Positions 22,056 to 33,087 of a DNA stretch of 64,000 nt are shown one piece after another. Made by a program: the position numbers and the translations under genes. The notes under the pieces were generated by a model. It had not been told where the DNA came from. It saw only the letters and a list, made by a program, of their open reading frames with translations, and searched no databases. Origin of the DNA: Tillus elongatus (Eukaryota > Arthropoda > Insecta > Coleoptera > Cleridae); NCBI GenBank assembly GCA_964006375.1, contig OZ023269.1, forward strand, positions 60,168,968 through 60,232,967, read 5' to 3'. Every line of letters starts with the position of its first letter. Positions within the stretch are counted from its first letter, which is position 1.

Positions 22056-25000
22056 ATGGCAGACGGAACGGCAGCAGAATTACGTGCATTGATTAAGAAA
22101 AGAGGTTTATTACGGGGAACACTAACGCGATTTAACACATTTCTAGATAAATTTACTGAAAGTCAAGGTGTTGAAGTATTAAAACGTAGATTATCTGATT
22201 GCGAAACATTGCTAAGTCAATTTCAAGATATTCAGCATCAAATCGATTTAATAAACAACGGCGATGATATTTCAGAATCAGAAATCGAATCATTTGAAAC
22301 GGAATTTTATACTGCATGTGCTCGCGCGGAGAGAATGTTGACAAATTTTCAATTGGTTCCTTTATCGTCGGGAAATTTAGCTATTAACGCAACCGTCGAC
22401 ACCAATGCAGCCACGCTGCAAACATCTACATCGCCGAACAATTTCCAAACTAATAATTCTAATGCAATACCTATTGTTAATACCCCAGTCGAAACCGTTA
22501 GGTTGCCTACTATTTCGTTAAAAGCCTTTTCAGGGGAGATTCAAGAATGGTTGAGTTTTAAAGACAATTTCGTGTCTCTTGTAGGTTCGAACAGTAACCT
22601 GCAAGATGTACAAAAATTTTTATATTTAAAATCGTGCCTGAGTGGTCAAGCTTTGCAAGCAATAGCTAATGTGGAAGTAACGAACTCGAACTATAAAATC
22701 GCATGGGATATACTCGTAGAACAGTTCGAGAATAAAGACGTAATAATTCACAACCATGTCAGTAATTTGTTTAATTTGACCCCTGTTAGCAGGGAATCTC
22801 ACAGCAGTCTAAGAAATTTGATAAATGAAACAAAAATGAACCTTAGAGCTCTTCAAGCTCTTGGAGAACCTACAACCTATTGGGATACGTTAATTATTTA
22901 TCTTTTGTATACAAAGGTAGATGGCGCGACTCGCAGAGAATGGGAAAATTATAAAATCGCCAATAAAACTTACAAATTGGATGACCTTTTATTCATTATA
23001 AACAATAGATGTCACCTTTTAGAAAAACTAAATCTACAGAATAAAACGCCCTATTCAAATCAATACCGTAAGCCCGAGACTAATTTTCGAAATAAGATAA
23101 CATCGTGCGTGAATGTTAGCGATGCTAGATGCCCATTGTGTAAACATTCACATCAATTGTACCAATGTGATAAGTTTAACAGTTTATCGCCCCATTTTCG
23201 CCTGAATGAAATTAAAAAATTGCATTTATGCATAAATTGTTTACGGCAAGGCCACCATACGGTTGAATCTTGTACTTTTGGCGGTTGTAAAAAATGTGGA
23301 GCGAAGCATAATACCCTATTACATGCTTCATACCACCAATCAAGTTTCATTCGTAATAGAAACAATAATTTTAACAATCGTAACAATATACAAAATTCTG
23401 GTGTTTCTGAGAATGATGTTCAAATTTCGAATAATTCAAATAATGACCAGGCCCCAGAAATGATTGCACATACGTCTACAAATTGCTGCCAAGCTCAAAA
23501 AACGCGTGTTCTATTGTCAACTGCTGTTATATATGTCTTGAATAAGGATGGCGAAAGACAATTATGTCGCTGCCTCCTGGATTCGGCCTCAGAATCGTCA
23601 TTCGTAACTCACGAATTAATTAAAAAATTGAAACTTGAAACGACACCAATAAACATGCCTGTTATTGGTATTGGCCAAACCAACACAAGGGTAACTGAAA
23701 AAACTTTACTTAAAATAATGTCGCGAGTTTCAGATTTTCAAACTTACATAAATTGTTTGGTTATTAACAAGATTACTGATAAACTTCCCTCGCTACCTGT
23801 TAGTAAGGAGGGTCTCAAATTACCAAACCCGTCATACCTGGCAGACCCCGGGTTTTATATACCTGGAGATATAGACATGCTGATCGGCGCCGAATTGTTT
23901 TATTCACTATTGTTGAAGGGAAGATTTAATCCCAAACAGCTACCTGTTATTCAGCTGACTCACTTTGGTTGGGTGATCTCAGGGCCCGTCTCTTTTAATA
24001 ATCGGCCACGCTCTAGCGATGAATCAACATGTTTATTCGCTTCTCTTGAAACCCAGCAGCCAGACATAAAACGATTTTTTGAAATAGAAGAGGTACCAAA
24101 GGAAATAGATCTTAATAAATTTAATGCATGCGAGGTTCATTTCAAAAACAATTATTTATTCGAGGACGGTAGATTCACCGTAGCATTACCTTTTAAACAA
24201 AATTCTAATTCATTGAGATATTCTCGTGCAACAGCTCTCAAGCGATATCATTGGCTAGAAAAGAGATTGGCCAACCAACCGGAATTACGTTCCGAATATG
24301 TCAAGTTCATGCATGATTATCTGAACTTAAATCACATGAGGCAAATTGAGGAATCAAATGAAACTGTTAGTCCGGTATATTATCTTCCTCACCATCCAGT
24401 TGTAAAGGCAGACAGTGAAACATCACGCATTAGAGTCGTTTTCGACGGCAGTTGTCCTTCAGACAACGGCCGCTCCTTGAATGACGTATTAATGGTTGGC
24501 CCAAATATACAGTTAGATATTTTCTCCATAATAACTCGTTTTAGAATGCGCGCATTTGCCTTTACTGCCGACATAGAGAAAATGTATCGACAAATTCGTG
24601 TGCGACAAGCTGACCAACACTTGCAAAGAATATTTTGGCGAGATTCTCCTGACGATGATTTAAAATGTTTCGTTCTCAACACAGTTACTTATGGGTTGGG
24701 TCCATCTTGCTTCTTATCCACCCGCTGTATACAGGAAATAGCCAATCGTAACGAAAAAACGCACCCATTGGCTAGCCTAGTCATTAAACGAGACTTTTAC
24801 GTCGATGATCTGCTTACTGGTGACGATTCCTTAGAGCAAGCAATTAGGTTAAAGGAGGGCATTTCATTCTTACTGTCGTCATCGGGTTTTACATTGAGAA
24901 AATGGGTTGCGAACGATCCGCGGATATTAAATAACGATAATTGGTTTAATGGTCCAGAGTGGTTGACAAAAAATATCGATGAATGGCCATCTCAACAAAT

Positions 25001-26573
25001 AGCTAGTTTGCCTGTAGACGTTCCTGAAAAACGTAAGGTTATTAAATCGCTCGTACTCAGAAACAATGAGTTTTCCACTGAAATATTGCAAAAATATTCT
25101 ACGTTGAGCAAATTACGCAGAGTAATTGCTTACGCATCCAGATTTTACGAAAACGCGAAAACTACTCGATGCAAAAGGAGCATCGGTCCATTGAGCTCTG
25201 GCGAACTCGACCGAGCAACGAGGTCACTTGTAAAACTTGCTCAGGATACAGAATTTCACGATGAAATTAAATCATTAATAAATAAAAATTCTTTAAAATC
25301 GTCTAGCAAAATCTTATCATTAAATCCCTTTTTAGATACTGAAGGTATTCTTAGAGTTGGAGGAAGGTTGAGACATGCAAATATTCCGTACAATCAAAAG
25401 TATCCCATCATATTACCCCGCGGTCATGCACTTACAAAATTAATTATAAGGCATGTACATGAGCAACTTTTACACTCTGGTGCTGAGGCTGTTTTAGCAG
25501 CTGTTCGAAACGAGTATTGGCCAATTTCAGGGAGAAGTTGTGTTAGGGCAATGATACGCAAGTGCATAGTTTGTTTTAAATCGAACCCTCAAATGGCTCA
25601 GCCACTGATGGGTAACCTCCCTACATTACGAGTCACTGCTAATAAAGATCGTGCATTTATTGCTTGTGGAATTGACTACGCAGGCCCTTTTTTTATTAAA
25701 GAAGGTCTGCGCAGAACAGCCACAAAAAAATGTTATTTATGTATTTTCATCTGCTTTTTAACCAAGGCTGTTCATTTGGAATTAGTGGGTGACTTAACTA
25801 CAGTTTCATTTTTGGCAGCTTTGAATCGTTTCATATCAAGGCGTGGGTTGCCTGCGGATATATATATATTCAGACAATGCAAAAAATTTCGTAGGAGCAT
25901 CCCGAGAGCTAGTGTCTATAGCGGTGTTTCTCCCGAGAATTCACAATCGGTTCAAAATTTCGCGGCAAATAATGGAATAAGGTGGCACTTTATTCCGGGT
26001 AGATCAGCCACGTTTGGCGGCTTATGGGAAGGTAACATAAAAAGCGCGAAACGTCTGCTAATTCGTACCATCAATAATGATAAATTTACATATGAGGAGC
26101 TCTACACAATCATGGTGCAGGTGGAATCTTGTTTGTATTCGCGACCCCTCACCCATATATCCAGTGATCCCAATGATTTGACCCCATTAACTCCAGCCCA
26201 TTTCCTCATTGGTGATTCACTGAAGGCGCCACCACAAAGAGTCGTAATGGAGCTGCCCACAAACCGACTTCCTCGCTTCCAGAGGGTTCAGCAGGTGAGC
26301 CAGCAGTTTTGGAAACGCTGGTCCCAAGAATACTTTAATAGTTTGCAACAGCGAAGGAAGTGGAAAAGGAACTCTCACTGCGACATCCAAGTGGGAGATT
26401 TAGTGTTAATCCGCGAGTCCAATCTCGCTCAGTGTCAGTGGACTCTAGCTCGAGTTGTCGAGCTGCACACCGGCAGTGATGAAGTGTCTCGAGTTGCTAC
26501 ACTGCGGACCACGAACGGTATTTTTCGACGTGCAGTGAACAGACTTGCTATTTTACCCTGCAACAAGCATTAA
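22056..26573 (+). CDS. BEL/Pao gag-pol polyprotein, 1505 aa, integrase segment scrambled
   Basis: The start MADGTAAELRALIKKRG (22056) is preferred to the upstream ATG 21978 as it begins a normal BEL gag. The domains follow in order. The gag (DUF1759 type) reads LPTISLKAFSGEIQEWLSF. The knuckles are CPLCKHSHQLYQC and CINCLRQGHHTVESC. The aspartic protease LLDSASESSFVT lies at about residue 515. The A17-type linker ends HFGWVISGP. RT has RIRVVFDGSC, FTADIEKMYRQIRV and YVDDLL (24798-24809). The H2C2 finger is HVHEQLLHSGAEA...CIVC. The integrase has GIDYAGPFF and FGGLWEGNIKSAKRLL, and DUF5641 ends the protein (GDLVLIRESN). Between about 25865 and 25930 the frame is shifted and then restored by a second change, replacing about 22 residues including the second catalytic Asp. 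The protein therefore stays open but its integrase should be dead. Confidence 0.92.
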   Translation: MADGTAAELRALIKKRGLLRGTLTRFNTFLDKFTESQGVEVLKRRLSDCETLLSQFQDIQHQIDLINNGDDISESEIESFETEFYTACARAERMLTNFQLVPLSSGNLAINATVDTNAATLQTSTSPNNFQTNNSNAIPIVNTPVETVRLPTISLKAFSGEIQEWLSFKDNFVSLVGSNSNLQDVQKFLYLKSCLSGQALQAIANVEVTNSNYKIAWDILVEQFENKDVIIHNHVSNLFNLTPVSRESHSSLRNLINETKMNLRALQALGEPTTYWDTLIIYLLYTKVDGATRREWENYKIANKTYKLDDLLFIINNRCHLLEKLNLQNKTPYSNQYRKPETNFRNKITSCVNVSDARCPLCKHSHQLYQCDKFNSLSPHFRLNEIKKLHLCINCLRQGHHTVESCTFGGCKKCGAKHNTLLHASYHQSSFIRNRNNNFNNRNNIQNSGVSENDVQISNNSNNDQAPEMIAHTSTNCCQAQKTRVLLSTAVIYVLNKDGERQLCRCLLDSASESSFVTHELIKKLKLETTPINMPVIGIGQTNTRVTEKTLLKIMSRVSDFQTYINCLVINKITDKLPSLPVSKEGLKLPNPSYLADPGFYIPGDIDMLIGAELFYSLLLKGRFNPKQLPVIQLTHFGWVISGPVSFNNRPRSSDESTCLFASLETQQPDIKRFFEIEEVPKEIDLNKFNACEVHFKNNYLFEDGRFTVALPFKQNSNSLRYSRATALKRYHWLEKRLANQPELRSEYVKFMHDYLNLNHMRQIEESNETVSPVYYLPHHPVVKADSETSRIRVVFDGSCPSDNGRSLNDVLMVGPNIQLDIFSIITRFRMRAFAFTADIEKMYRQIRVRQADQHLQRIFWRDSPDDDLKCFVLNTVTYGLGPSCFLSTRCIQEIANRNEKTHPLASLVIKRDFYVDDLLTGDDSLEQAIRLKEGISFLLSSSGFTLRKWVANDPRILNNDNWFNGPEWLTKNIDEWPSQQIASLPVDVPEKRKVIKSLVLRNNEFSTEILQKYSTLSKLRRVIAYASRFYENAKTTRCKRSIGPLSSGELDRATRSLVKLAQDTEFHDEIKSLINKNSLKSSSKILSLNPFLDTEGILRVGGRLRHANIPYNQKYPIILPRGHALTKLIIRHVHEQLLHSGAEAVLAAVRNEYWPISGRSCVRAMIRKCIVCFKSNPQMAQPLMGNLPTLRVTANKDRAFIACGIDYAGPFFIKEGLRRTATKKCYLCIFICFLTKAVHLELVGDLTTVSFLAALNRFISRRGLPADIYIFRQCKKFRRSIPRASVYSGVSPENSQSVQNFAANNGIRWHFIPGRSATFGGLWEGNIKSAKRLLIRTINNDKFTYEELYTIMVQVESCLYSRPLTHISSDPNDLTPLTPAHFLIGDSLKAPPQRVVMELPTNRLPRFQRVQQVSQQFWKRWSQEYFNSLQQRRKWKRNSHCDIQVGDLVLIRESNLAQCQWTLARVVELHTGSDEVSRVATLRTTNGIFRRAVNRLAILPCNKH

Positions 26574-26746
26574 TAATCACCGATGTATTTTGAATTTTTT
26601 TGACTCTCATTCATAAGTGTTTTTATTTAAGGTTTTTTTTTAATTTTATATTGTTCACATTGAGTGTTATTTTATGTTTTTTTTATATATTAATGTTAAG
26701 ATAAATATCACCATTATTTGAAGTTGTTACTTCAAGGCGGCCGGCA

Positions 26747-27108
26747 TGGTTATGAACATTTCCCGCGATTTTTTGAATCATGCAGTGCGCCACCATTGAC
26801 GGCTCAGATGTCAGCTGTCTTGGACATTGGTTGTGCGCAAGCCCGACGACCGCAATGAAGAAGGAAGGTGAATGAAGACAATCAATCATTCTATTCGTTT
26901 TAAAGACACCGATTCGAGTGCTTCGTTCAGCACGCCGCTCCGTCTTGTATATTTATTTATTCTTTAGTTATAAGTTATTGTAATTAGTGTAAATAGTCAA
27001 TACAATATTCTGCAGAATCCACATAGCTTTAATTCGATACAGTCCACTAAATCTATCGAGAACCAGCCAAGAAAATCATATTCGACGGCAGCACCGCCGT
27101 AACCTCCA
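26747..27108 (+). repeat. 3' LTR of BEL/Pao
   Basis: 362 bases. It is identical to the 5' LTR for about the first 265 bases, then differs at six places. It is followed by CTGTG at 27109-27113. Confidence 0.93.
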
Positions 27109-27117
27109 CTGTGAATA

Positions 27118-28020
27118 CTATTGCTCTTGAGCGTAATGCAAACACTCCAACATGTAATATTTAAATGCTGGTGTTACGGTGTCGAGTAAAGTTGTTATAG
27201 TTTGGATGGTCTGCGGTACATTGATGTCCCACTTACCCAGATCGTTTAATATTTGCACTATGTTTTCCATAAAACACGTGTAAGTCCATGCAAAGTGTGA
27301 TTCTTTCAGATAGTCCAGTCTTGCTTTAACCAACGCCTCAAGTCCAAGCAGCTGTTCCACACACTCTTCGTTCAAAAATAGATGCATAGATGTGAAACCG
27401 TTATAGATGCACATGGCTTTTTCACTTAGTACGTTTGAATAGGTTATGCGACAGTAATTAAGATGATGCATTATAAATCTGTTAGTTGGTTCGTCTTTAC
27501 CTTTATTAAATAAATGGATTTAGTACGTGCAGCATAATCAGCATCAAGAGATATATAACGGTGTTTTAATATATCGTCCAGATGGTCTGCAAAGCAGTGG
27601 ATATCATCGCAGATTCCAAACTCGAATTCTTTAGTAAATCGTTCTCTCATCGTCTCGAGTGTTTCGGGTTTAAGTTCTGCCTCGGTTGGTGGTTCAATTT
27701 CTATGTTCCTTGTTGCAAGTGTGTCCTCATCATAATAACTTTTGTATTGGTTTTTTGCTTTGTAGGGTAAATATTTGAAAAATGGTTGACTAGCATCGGC
27801 TCCCGGCTTGCACTGAATGAGGGCCAATGCAAAAAATTGTGTAGAACAACCGTGAACTAAATATACGTCACACAGCTCAACTATATGTCTACTTTCATAT
27901 TCTTCGGCTTTAGACTTACGACCGTCTCGCTAAGCTTCTTTTTGTATCTTTAACACTAACAGTCTGACTTTTGCGTCGTCTTTCTCGCTATATATTTTAG
28001 TTTTATCTGCATACCACATC
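27118..28020 (-). pseudogene. 'ELCxxYL' family, copy 3 (long form), broken
   Basis: From an ATG at 28020 the - strand reads MWYADKTKIYSEKDDAKV, meets a TAG near 27934, and resumes KAEEYESRHIVELCDVYLVH, CSTQFFALALIQCKPGADAS, QPFFKYLPYKAKNQYKSYYD and RERFTKEFEFGICDDIHCFA. A frame change near 27490 leads into RFIMHHLNYCRITYSNVLSE, the acidic LNEECVEQLLGLEALVKARL and MENIVQILNDLGKWDINVP. A TAG follows at 27118-27120. The first 110 residues align with copy 2 (28030-28350) and the acidic/ELC core with copy 1 (17190). The long C-terminal region (about 190 aa, helical) is only present here. No known domain recognised. Confidence 0.5.
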
Positions 28021-28029
28021 TTGTGTAAA

Positions 28030-28350
28030 CTAAATCTGTGCGGTGTGGGTGTGTTGTTCATCGTAATAACGTATGTATTGATTTTTCGCTTCTTCGGGTA
28101 CATATTTGAAAAATGGTTTGCTTAACGGAGCTCCCGGACGGTATCGAATGAGTGCTAAAGCAAAAAATTGTGTAGACCAGAACCCACTTAAATATATGCC
28201 ACACAACTCGACTATATGTTCACTTTCATAATTTTCCCCTTCCGAATCACGTTCGTCTATATATGCTTCTTCTTGTATCTGTAACACTGACTCTTTTAAT
28301 GTAAATTCAGTCTTCTTCGATCAATCTATTTTTATGTCCATACCACAAGA
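28030..28350 (-). pseudogene. 'ELCxxYL' family, copy 2, truncated
   Basis: The frame reads MTFNSFLWYGHKNRLIEED at about 28362-28305, shifts, then SVLQIQEEAYIDERDSEGEN, YESEHIVELCGIYLSGFWST, QFFALALIRYRPGAPLSKPF, FKYVPEEAKNQYIRYYDEQ and a premature end at 28030. Copy 3 starts ten bases further on, so the two form a head-to-tail tandem duplication. Both conserve FFKY(V/L)P..AKNQY..YYDE. Copy 2 lacks the long C-terminal part of copy 3. Confidence 0.5.
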
Positions 28351-28534
28351 AACTGTTAAACGTCATGGTTCAACAACCTAATAATATGTGTGTCTGTGTG
28401 TGTCTACAAATACGTTGTTTATTATGGAAAACAGTGTCAAAAGCTGTATATTTGGCTAAAATACATGGAATCTTATGTAAAATAGGAACGATTCTCGATG
28501 TTAGTGGGGGCCTTTTCAATAAACTCAAACAGAA

Positions 28535-28870
28535 ACGAGGTTGCGCAATGGAACGTGATACCTTTCACTTGTCACGGTCACAACTTTGAAAGTAGGTCAC
28601 CGGTAAGAAATAACAACTGTAGACAAGCTCAAACATGAACGACGTCACTCGCAACCGATAACGTTCACTTGTCACGGTCTAACAACTTTGAAAGTAGGTC
28701 ACCGGTAAGAAACGAGGCTACTCGCAACCGATAACGTTTACTTGTCACGTTTTAACTTTGAAAGTAGGTCACCGGTACGAAACGAGGTCAAGCAGGCGCC
28801 CACTTGTCGCGGTTTAACTCTGAAAGTAGGTCACCGGTAAGAAACGAGGTCACGCAGGCGTCCACTTGAC
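28535..28870. repeat. Tandem regulatory-looking array with AAAGTAGGTCACCGGT core
   Basis: A unit of CACTTGTCRCGGT..AACTTTG, AAAGTAGGTCACCGGTA and GAAACGAGG recurs four times, with the core AAAGTAGGTCA exact at 28589, 28691, 28761 and 28823 (spacing 102, 70, 62). Two of the copies also share CTCGCAACCGATAACGTT. AAAGTAGGTCA fits the monomeric ROR/HR3 site WAWNTRGGTCA. The array lies about 200 bases upstream of the ATG of the copy 2 gene. Function is inferred only. Confidence 0.8.
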
Positions 28871-29491
28871 GATACACACACCCACACAAACGCACACACA
28901 AAAATGTTTGATAAGTCTACACACACGTTTAAAATACACAGAACACAAGAAAAAGTTTATAAGTGTAAATACGTTTAAAAACCACACACAATAATTACCT
29001 GCACGTAACAAGCTCACAGTGCAACTTTAAACAGACCCGTCGTAACCTCCTTATATACCCCTAAAAAATGAACGGATATTGCCCTGGTTTTGTTAAACGT
29101 CATATACGTTCTCTTTCTGAGCAACTTTTACTTTCTCTTTATTATATAGGTATTAAAGTCCTTCGTTTCCTTTATTGCGATCGTAAATTTTATATGCAAA
29201 TATACTCCAATTAGGTAACAGTGAGATCATTTATTATTTGATCTAATATATATTCATTTGCATATCTATTTTTCTATAATATTGCAAGCGGCACGTATAC
29301 AAATATATTCCAATTATCTCAATTAATGTACCTGAATGTATAATATGTAATATTTATTCGTTTAGAATGTACATAGCTGAAACTAGGTCATCGAAAGTAC
29401 CGTTTAATCAGGCGAGAATCTTGCTTGTTTTCGGTTTTGCATATGACCCGGTTCCGCACAGCTCCCCCTCCTCTGCTTGGTTATGGTGAAC

Positions 29492-29497
<6 letters not shown>

Positions 29498-29588
<91 letters not shown>

Positions 29589-29650
29589 CTACACACACAC
29601 ACGCGCACACACGCACGCACACGCACACACACACACACACACACATACAG
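29498..29650. repeat. (TA)n followed by (CA)n
   Basis: About 88 bases of TA run into CACACA/CGCACA repeats (29590-29645). Confidence 0.97.
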
Positions 29651-30044
29651 GTTTCGTCATATCTTGTGGCACCTCATGATATATCATCGACTATGGAACC
29701 TTCGGTTTCTCCATGCTGAAATGCTCCCGCACCTTGTGCTGGTCACGTACGTCCATGAATTTCTACGATACACACGCTCGTTAAAAAGATATTACCCGAA
29801 GAGTAGTTGTGGCACCAGTGCCATAGGAATGTGCAAACAAACTCAATACACAAAGGTGCCAAAGGTAATGTGAACCCGTGACAAATTCACACAATGATGC
29901 CACTATTTGATTTGCGGTGTTGCCAATAAATGCGATTCTTTACTATGGCCAATATTAATGTGTAACAAATTTCATCTAACTATAGATACTAATCCTCATT
30001 TCGGAATGCATGTTGCGATGTTAGAATTTAATACACTTGGTTTA

Positions 30045-30405
<361 letters not shown>

Positions 30406-30429
30406 CTGGGTGACGCATCTCTACGGTAA

Positions 30430-30837
30430 AACTAAAAAGTTGTATAGGTTAATTATAGGGTGTCTTAAGCTGCATCTTATAAAACTATTTTGACAATCAC
30501 AGGCTGGTTCATAAGTCGTTGGTGATCCCTACAATTGTTTTTTTCGAACACATAATATTATTCTATTTTTGCATTTTTTATTGAAATATGATGCAAGTTT
30601 GTAATTTAAAAAAATCGAGACGCAGTGAGTGTGTTTTGGTAGCGAATTTTCATTAAATTCTTTAAATTTCAATAACCAAATTTGCTATTAACCTAAAGCT
30701 TGTTGGCTAGGAAACCAACATTTTAAGTTTATTTTCGGAAAATTTTTGTACACTTTCAAACAGTATGTTATTTTAATAAAATATGGTACATTGTTTCTAC
30801 TATATAGACTATACCGATAACCAGATTGTAGCCTGCT

Positions 30838-30922
<85 letters not shown>

Positions 30923-30985
30923 TTGCTATTAAAAACATTTTTATGACTATTCACTTCCATAACGCACTTGCTGTGTCCAGATTTT
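30430..30985 (+). repeat. Interspersed TIR element, expanded by (TA)n
   Basis: The core 30615-30985 begins GACGCAGTGAGTGTGTTTTGG and ends CATAACGCACTTGCTGTGTCC, a terminal inverted repeat of the GGACGCAGCAAGTGCGTTAT family. With its upstream part (30430-30560) it is an inverted copy of 39594-40110. In this copy about 80 bases of TA (30839-30919) sit where the other copy has none. Confidence 0.75.
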
Positions 30986-31290
30986 TTTCATTACTGGCTA
31001 GACATAATCCAATTACAATATTTATAACTGCTAACTTTTCACCTAAAATATAATATGTAGGCACTGTGAAGAGATAATGTGGGTTTCCATAATGTTTAGC
31101 TATTAAGCGATATTTGCTAATTATTTCTCTATTAGCAGGTTCCGTAGTCGGTCCAGCATTTACGTTTATAGAAGATTTTTTCAAAGGGCCGCATCCCAGA
31201 GCCAAGATATAAAATAATTAGGAAGAGACCCTTTTCTTGAAATATAGTACAATATAGTATACACCAAAAGTAGACAAACTCCGCACCCGG

Positions 31291-31293
<3 letters not shown>

Positions 31294-31378
<85 letters not shown>
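31294..31378. repeat. (TA)n at the left edge of the hAT
   Basis: About 85 bases of TA, ending exactly where the hAT TIR TAGAGGTGTGCGAA starts. Confidence 0.95.
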
Positions 31379-31382
<4 letters not shown>

Positions 31383-31994
31383 GGTGTGCGAAGCTTCGAA
31401 TTTTCGAACCGAACTCGAACCCGAACCGAAGCTTCGGTTCGAAAAATTGTACACAAACCGACCTGCAGGACAGTTCGAAGTTCGTAAAACGTGATTATTG
31501 AAAGTAGTTCGAAGTTCGTTCTTTCCTCCAAATAGTTTAAAATAAACATATTTTATTTTCTAAAACGCAAAAACTAGTTGACAATGGGTTCCTCGAATTC
31601 CAAACAAGTTATCATAGGTTATATATACCTGTCCCGCTTATGAATATGCCTTTTGTGATCTACTATCTTATACTAACGTCTTTCTATAAATAGGATATGA
31701 ATGCATCTTTTGTTACCCACAGTGTTGCCATGTGTACTTGAGTTGTATCCTGGAGGCCTGGAATTATTAAATAACTGAAATTATGAAACGCCTAAAATAC
31801 TTTACATGTCATCTTAACGTGACACGACGTCGAGAGTCGGACGTAAGAATGTATCCAAGAAAATGTATAATTTCCAAAATAGTTTAAAGAAGCTTTATCC
31901 CGGTTTTAATAGACTGAAACATTGAAATTAAAATATTGAAGTCTGGTTAATCCTATGGATAAGCGGGATCTTCTCCAGGGTGCCAATAACAGTA

Positions 31995-32545
<551 letters not shown>

Positions 32546-33087
32546 CCACATGACGCCATGCGTGTAGCTGTCCAAAAATAGATGAGTGGAGTATATTTTT
32601 TAGTTGTTGCACCATATTACACAATAACACACTATTGGAAGATATTAATGACGGGGTAAGGTGACATATTTTCTTGTGTTGGCATAACTATGAACATTAT
32701 GCAGTATGATTTTTTAACATGTTATATAAAAAATATGGTTTTTTGTCTTTTTGTGTTGTAGCATAAAATGATGTGGTTCAACGGTATTTTGTTATTTTTA
32801 TTAAATATTGATCAATAAAATATTATTAGTAATCGGCGACTTAGCAGTATATATTTCAGATTTAAATATTTTAATAGTACCAATTATAGGGACAAACGCT
32901 AAATCCGGCAACGTCAGCTGTTGATATGCGTCAATTATGACATTTCGTAATATTGCGTAATATTTAAATGAAATTAGAATGTTATTGTCAATTACTGGTT
33001 TGTCGCGAGTTTCGTCGTATTTTGTTGTGTTGTTTATTATATTCAAATTAGTATATTTTGTTGTGTAAATATAAACAGTCAATTAAT

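Larger units (their letters stand above)
21346..27108 (+). mobile_element. Complete BEL/Pao LTR retrotransposon
   Basis: The element has two near-identical LTRs in direct orientation (21346-21708 and 26747-27108, both TG...CA), a 5-bp target duplication CTGTG, and one long gag-pol frame between them. The total length is 5763 bases. The LTRs differ by five substitutions and one indel, all in the last 100 bases. It interrupts a cluster of small - strand ORFs that continues on both sides. The insertion is recent compared with the decay around it. Confidence 0.95.

Noticed and set aside
28535..28870. CRISPR-like array
   Set aside because: Units are only four, spacing is irregular, spacers are related to each other, and the context is eukaryotic.
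29664..29873. + strand 69-codon frame after the (CA)n
   Set aside because: No recognisable protein and it lies among GTGGCACC-type non-coding repeats.
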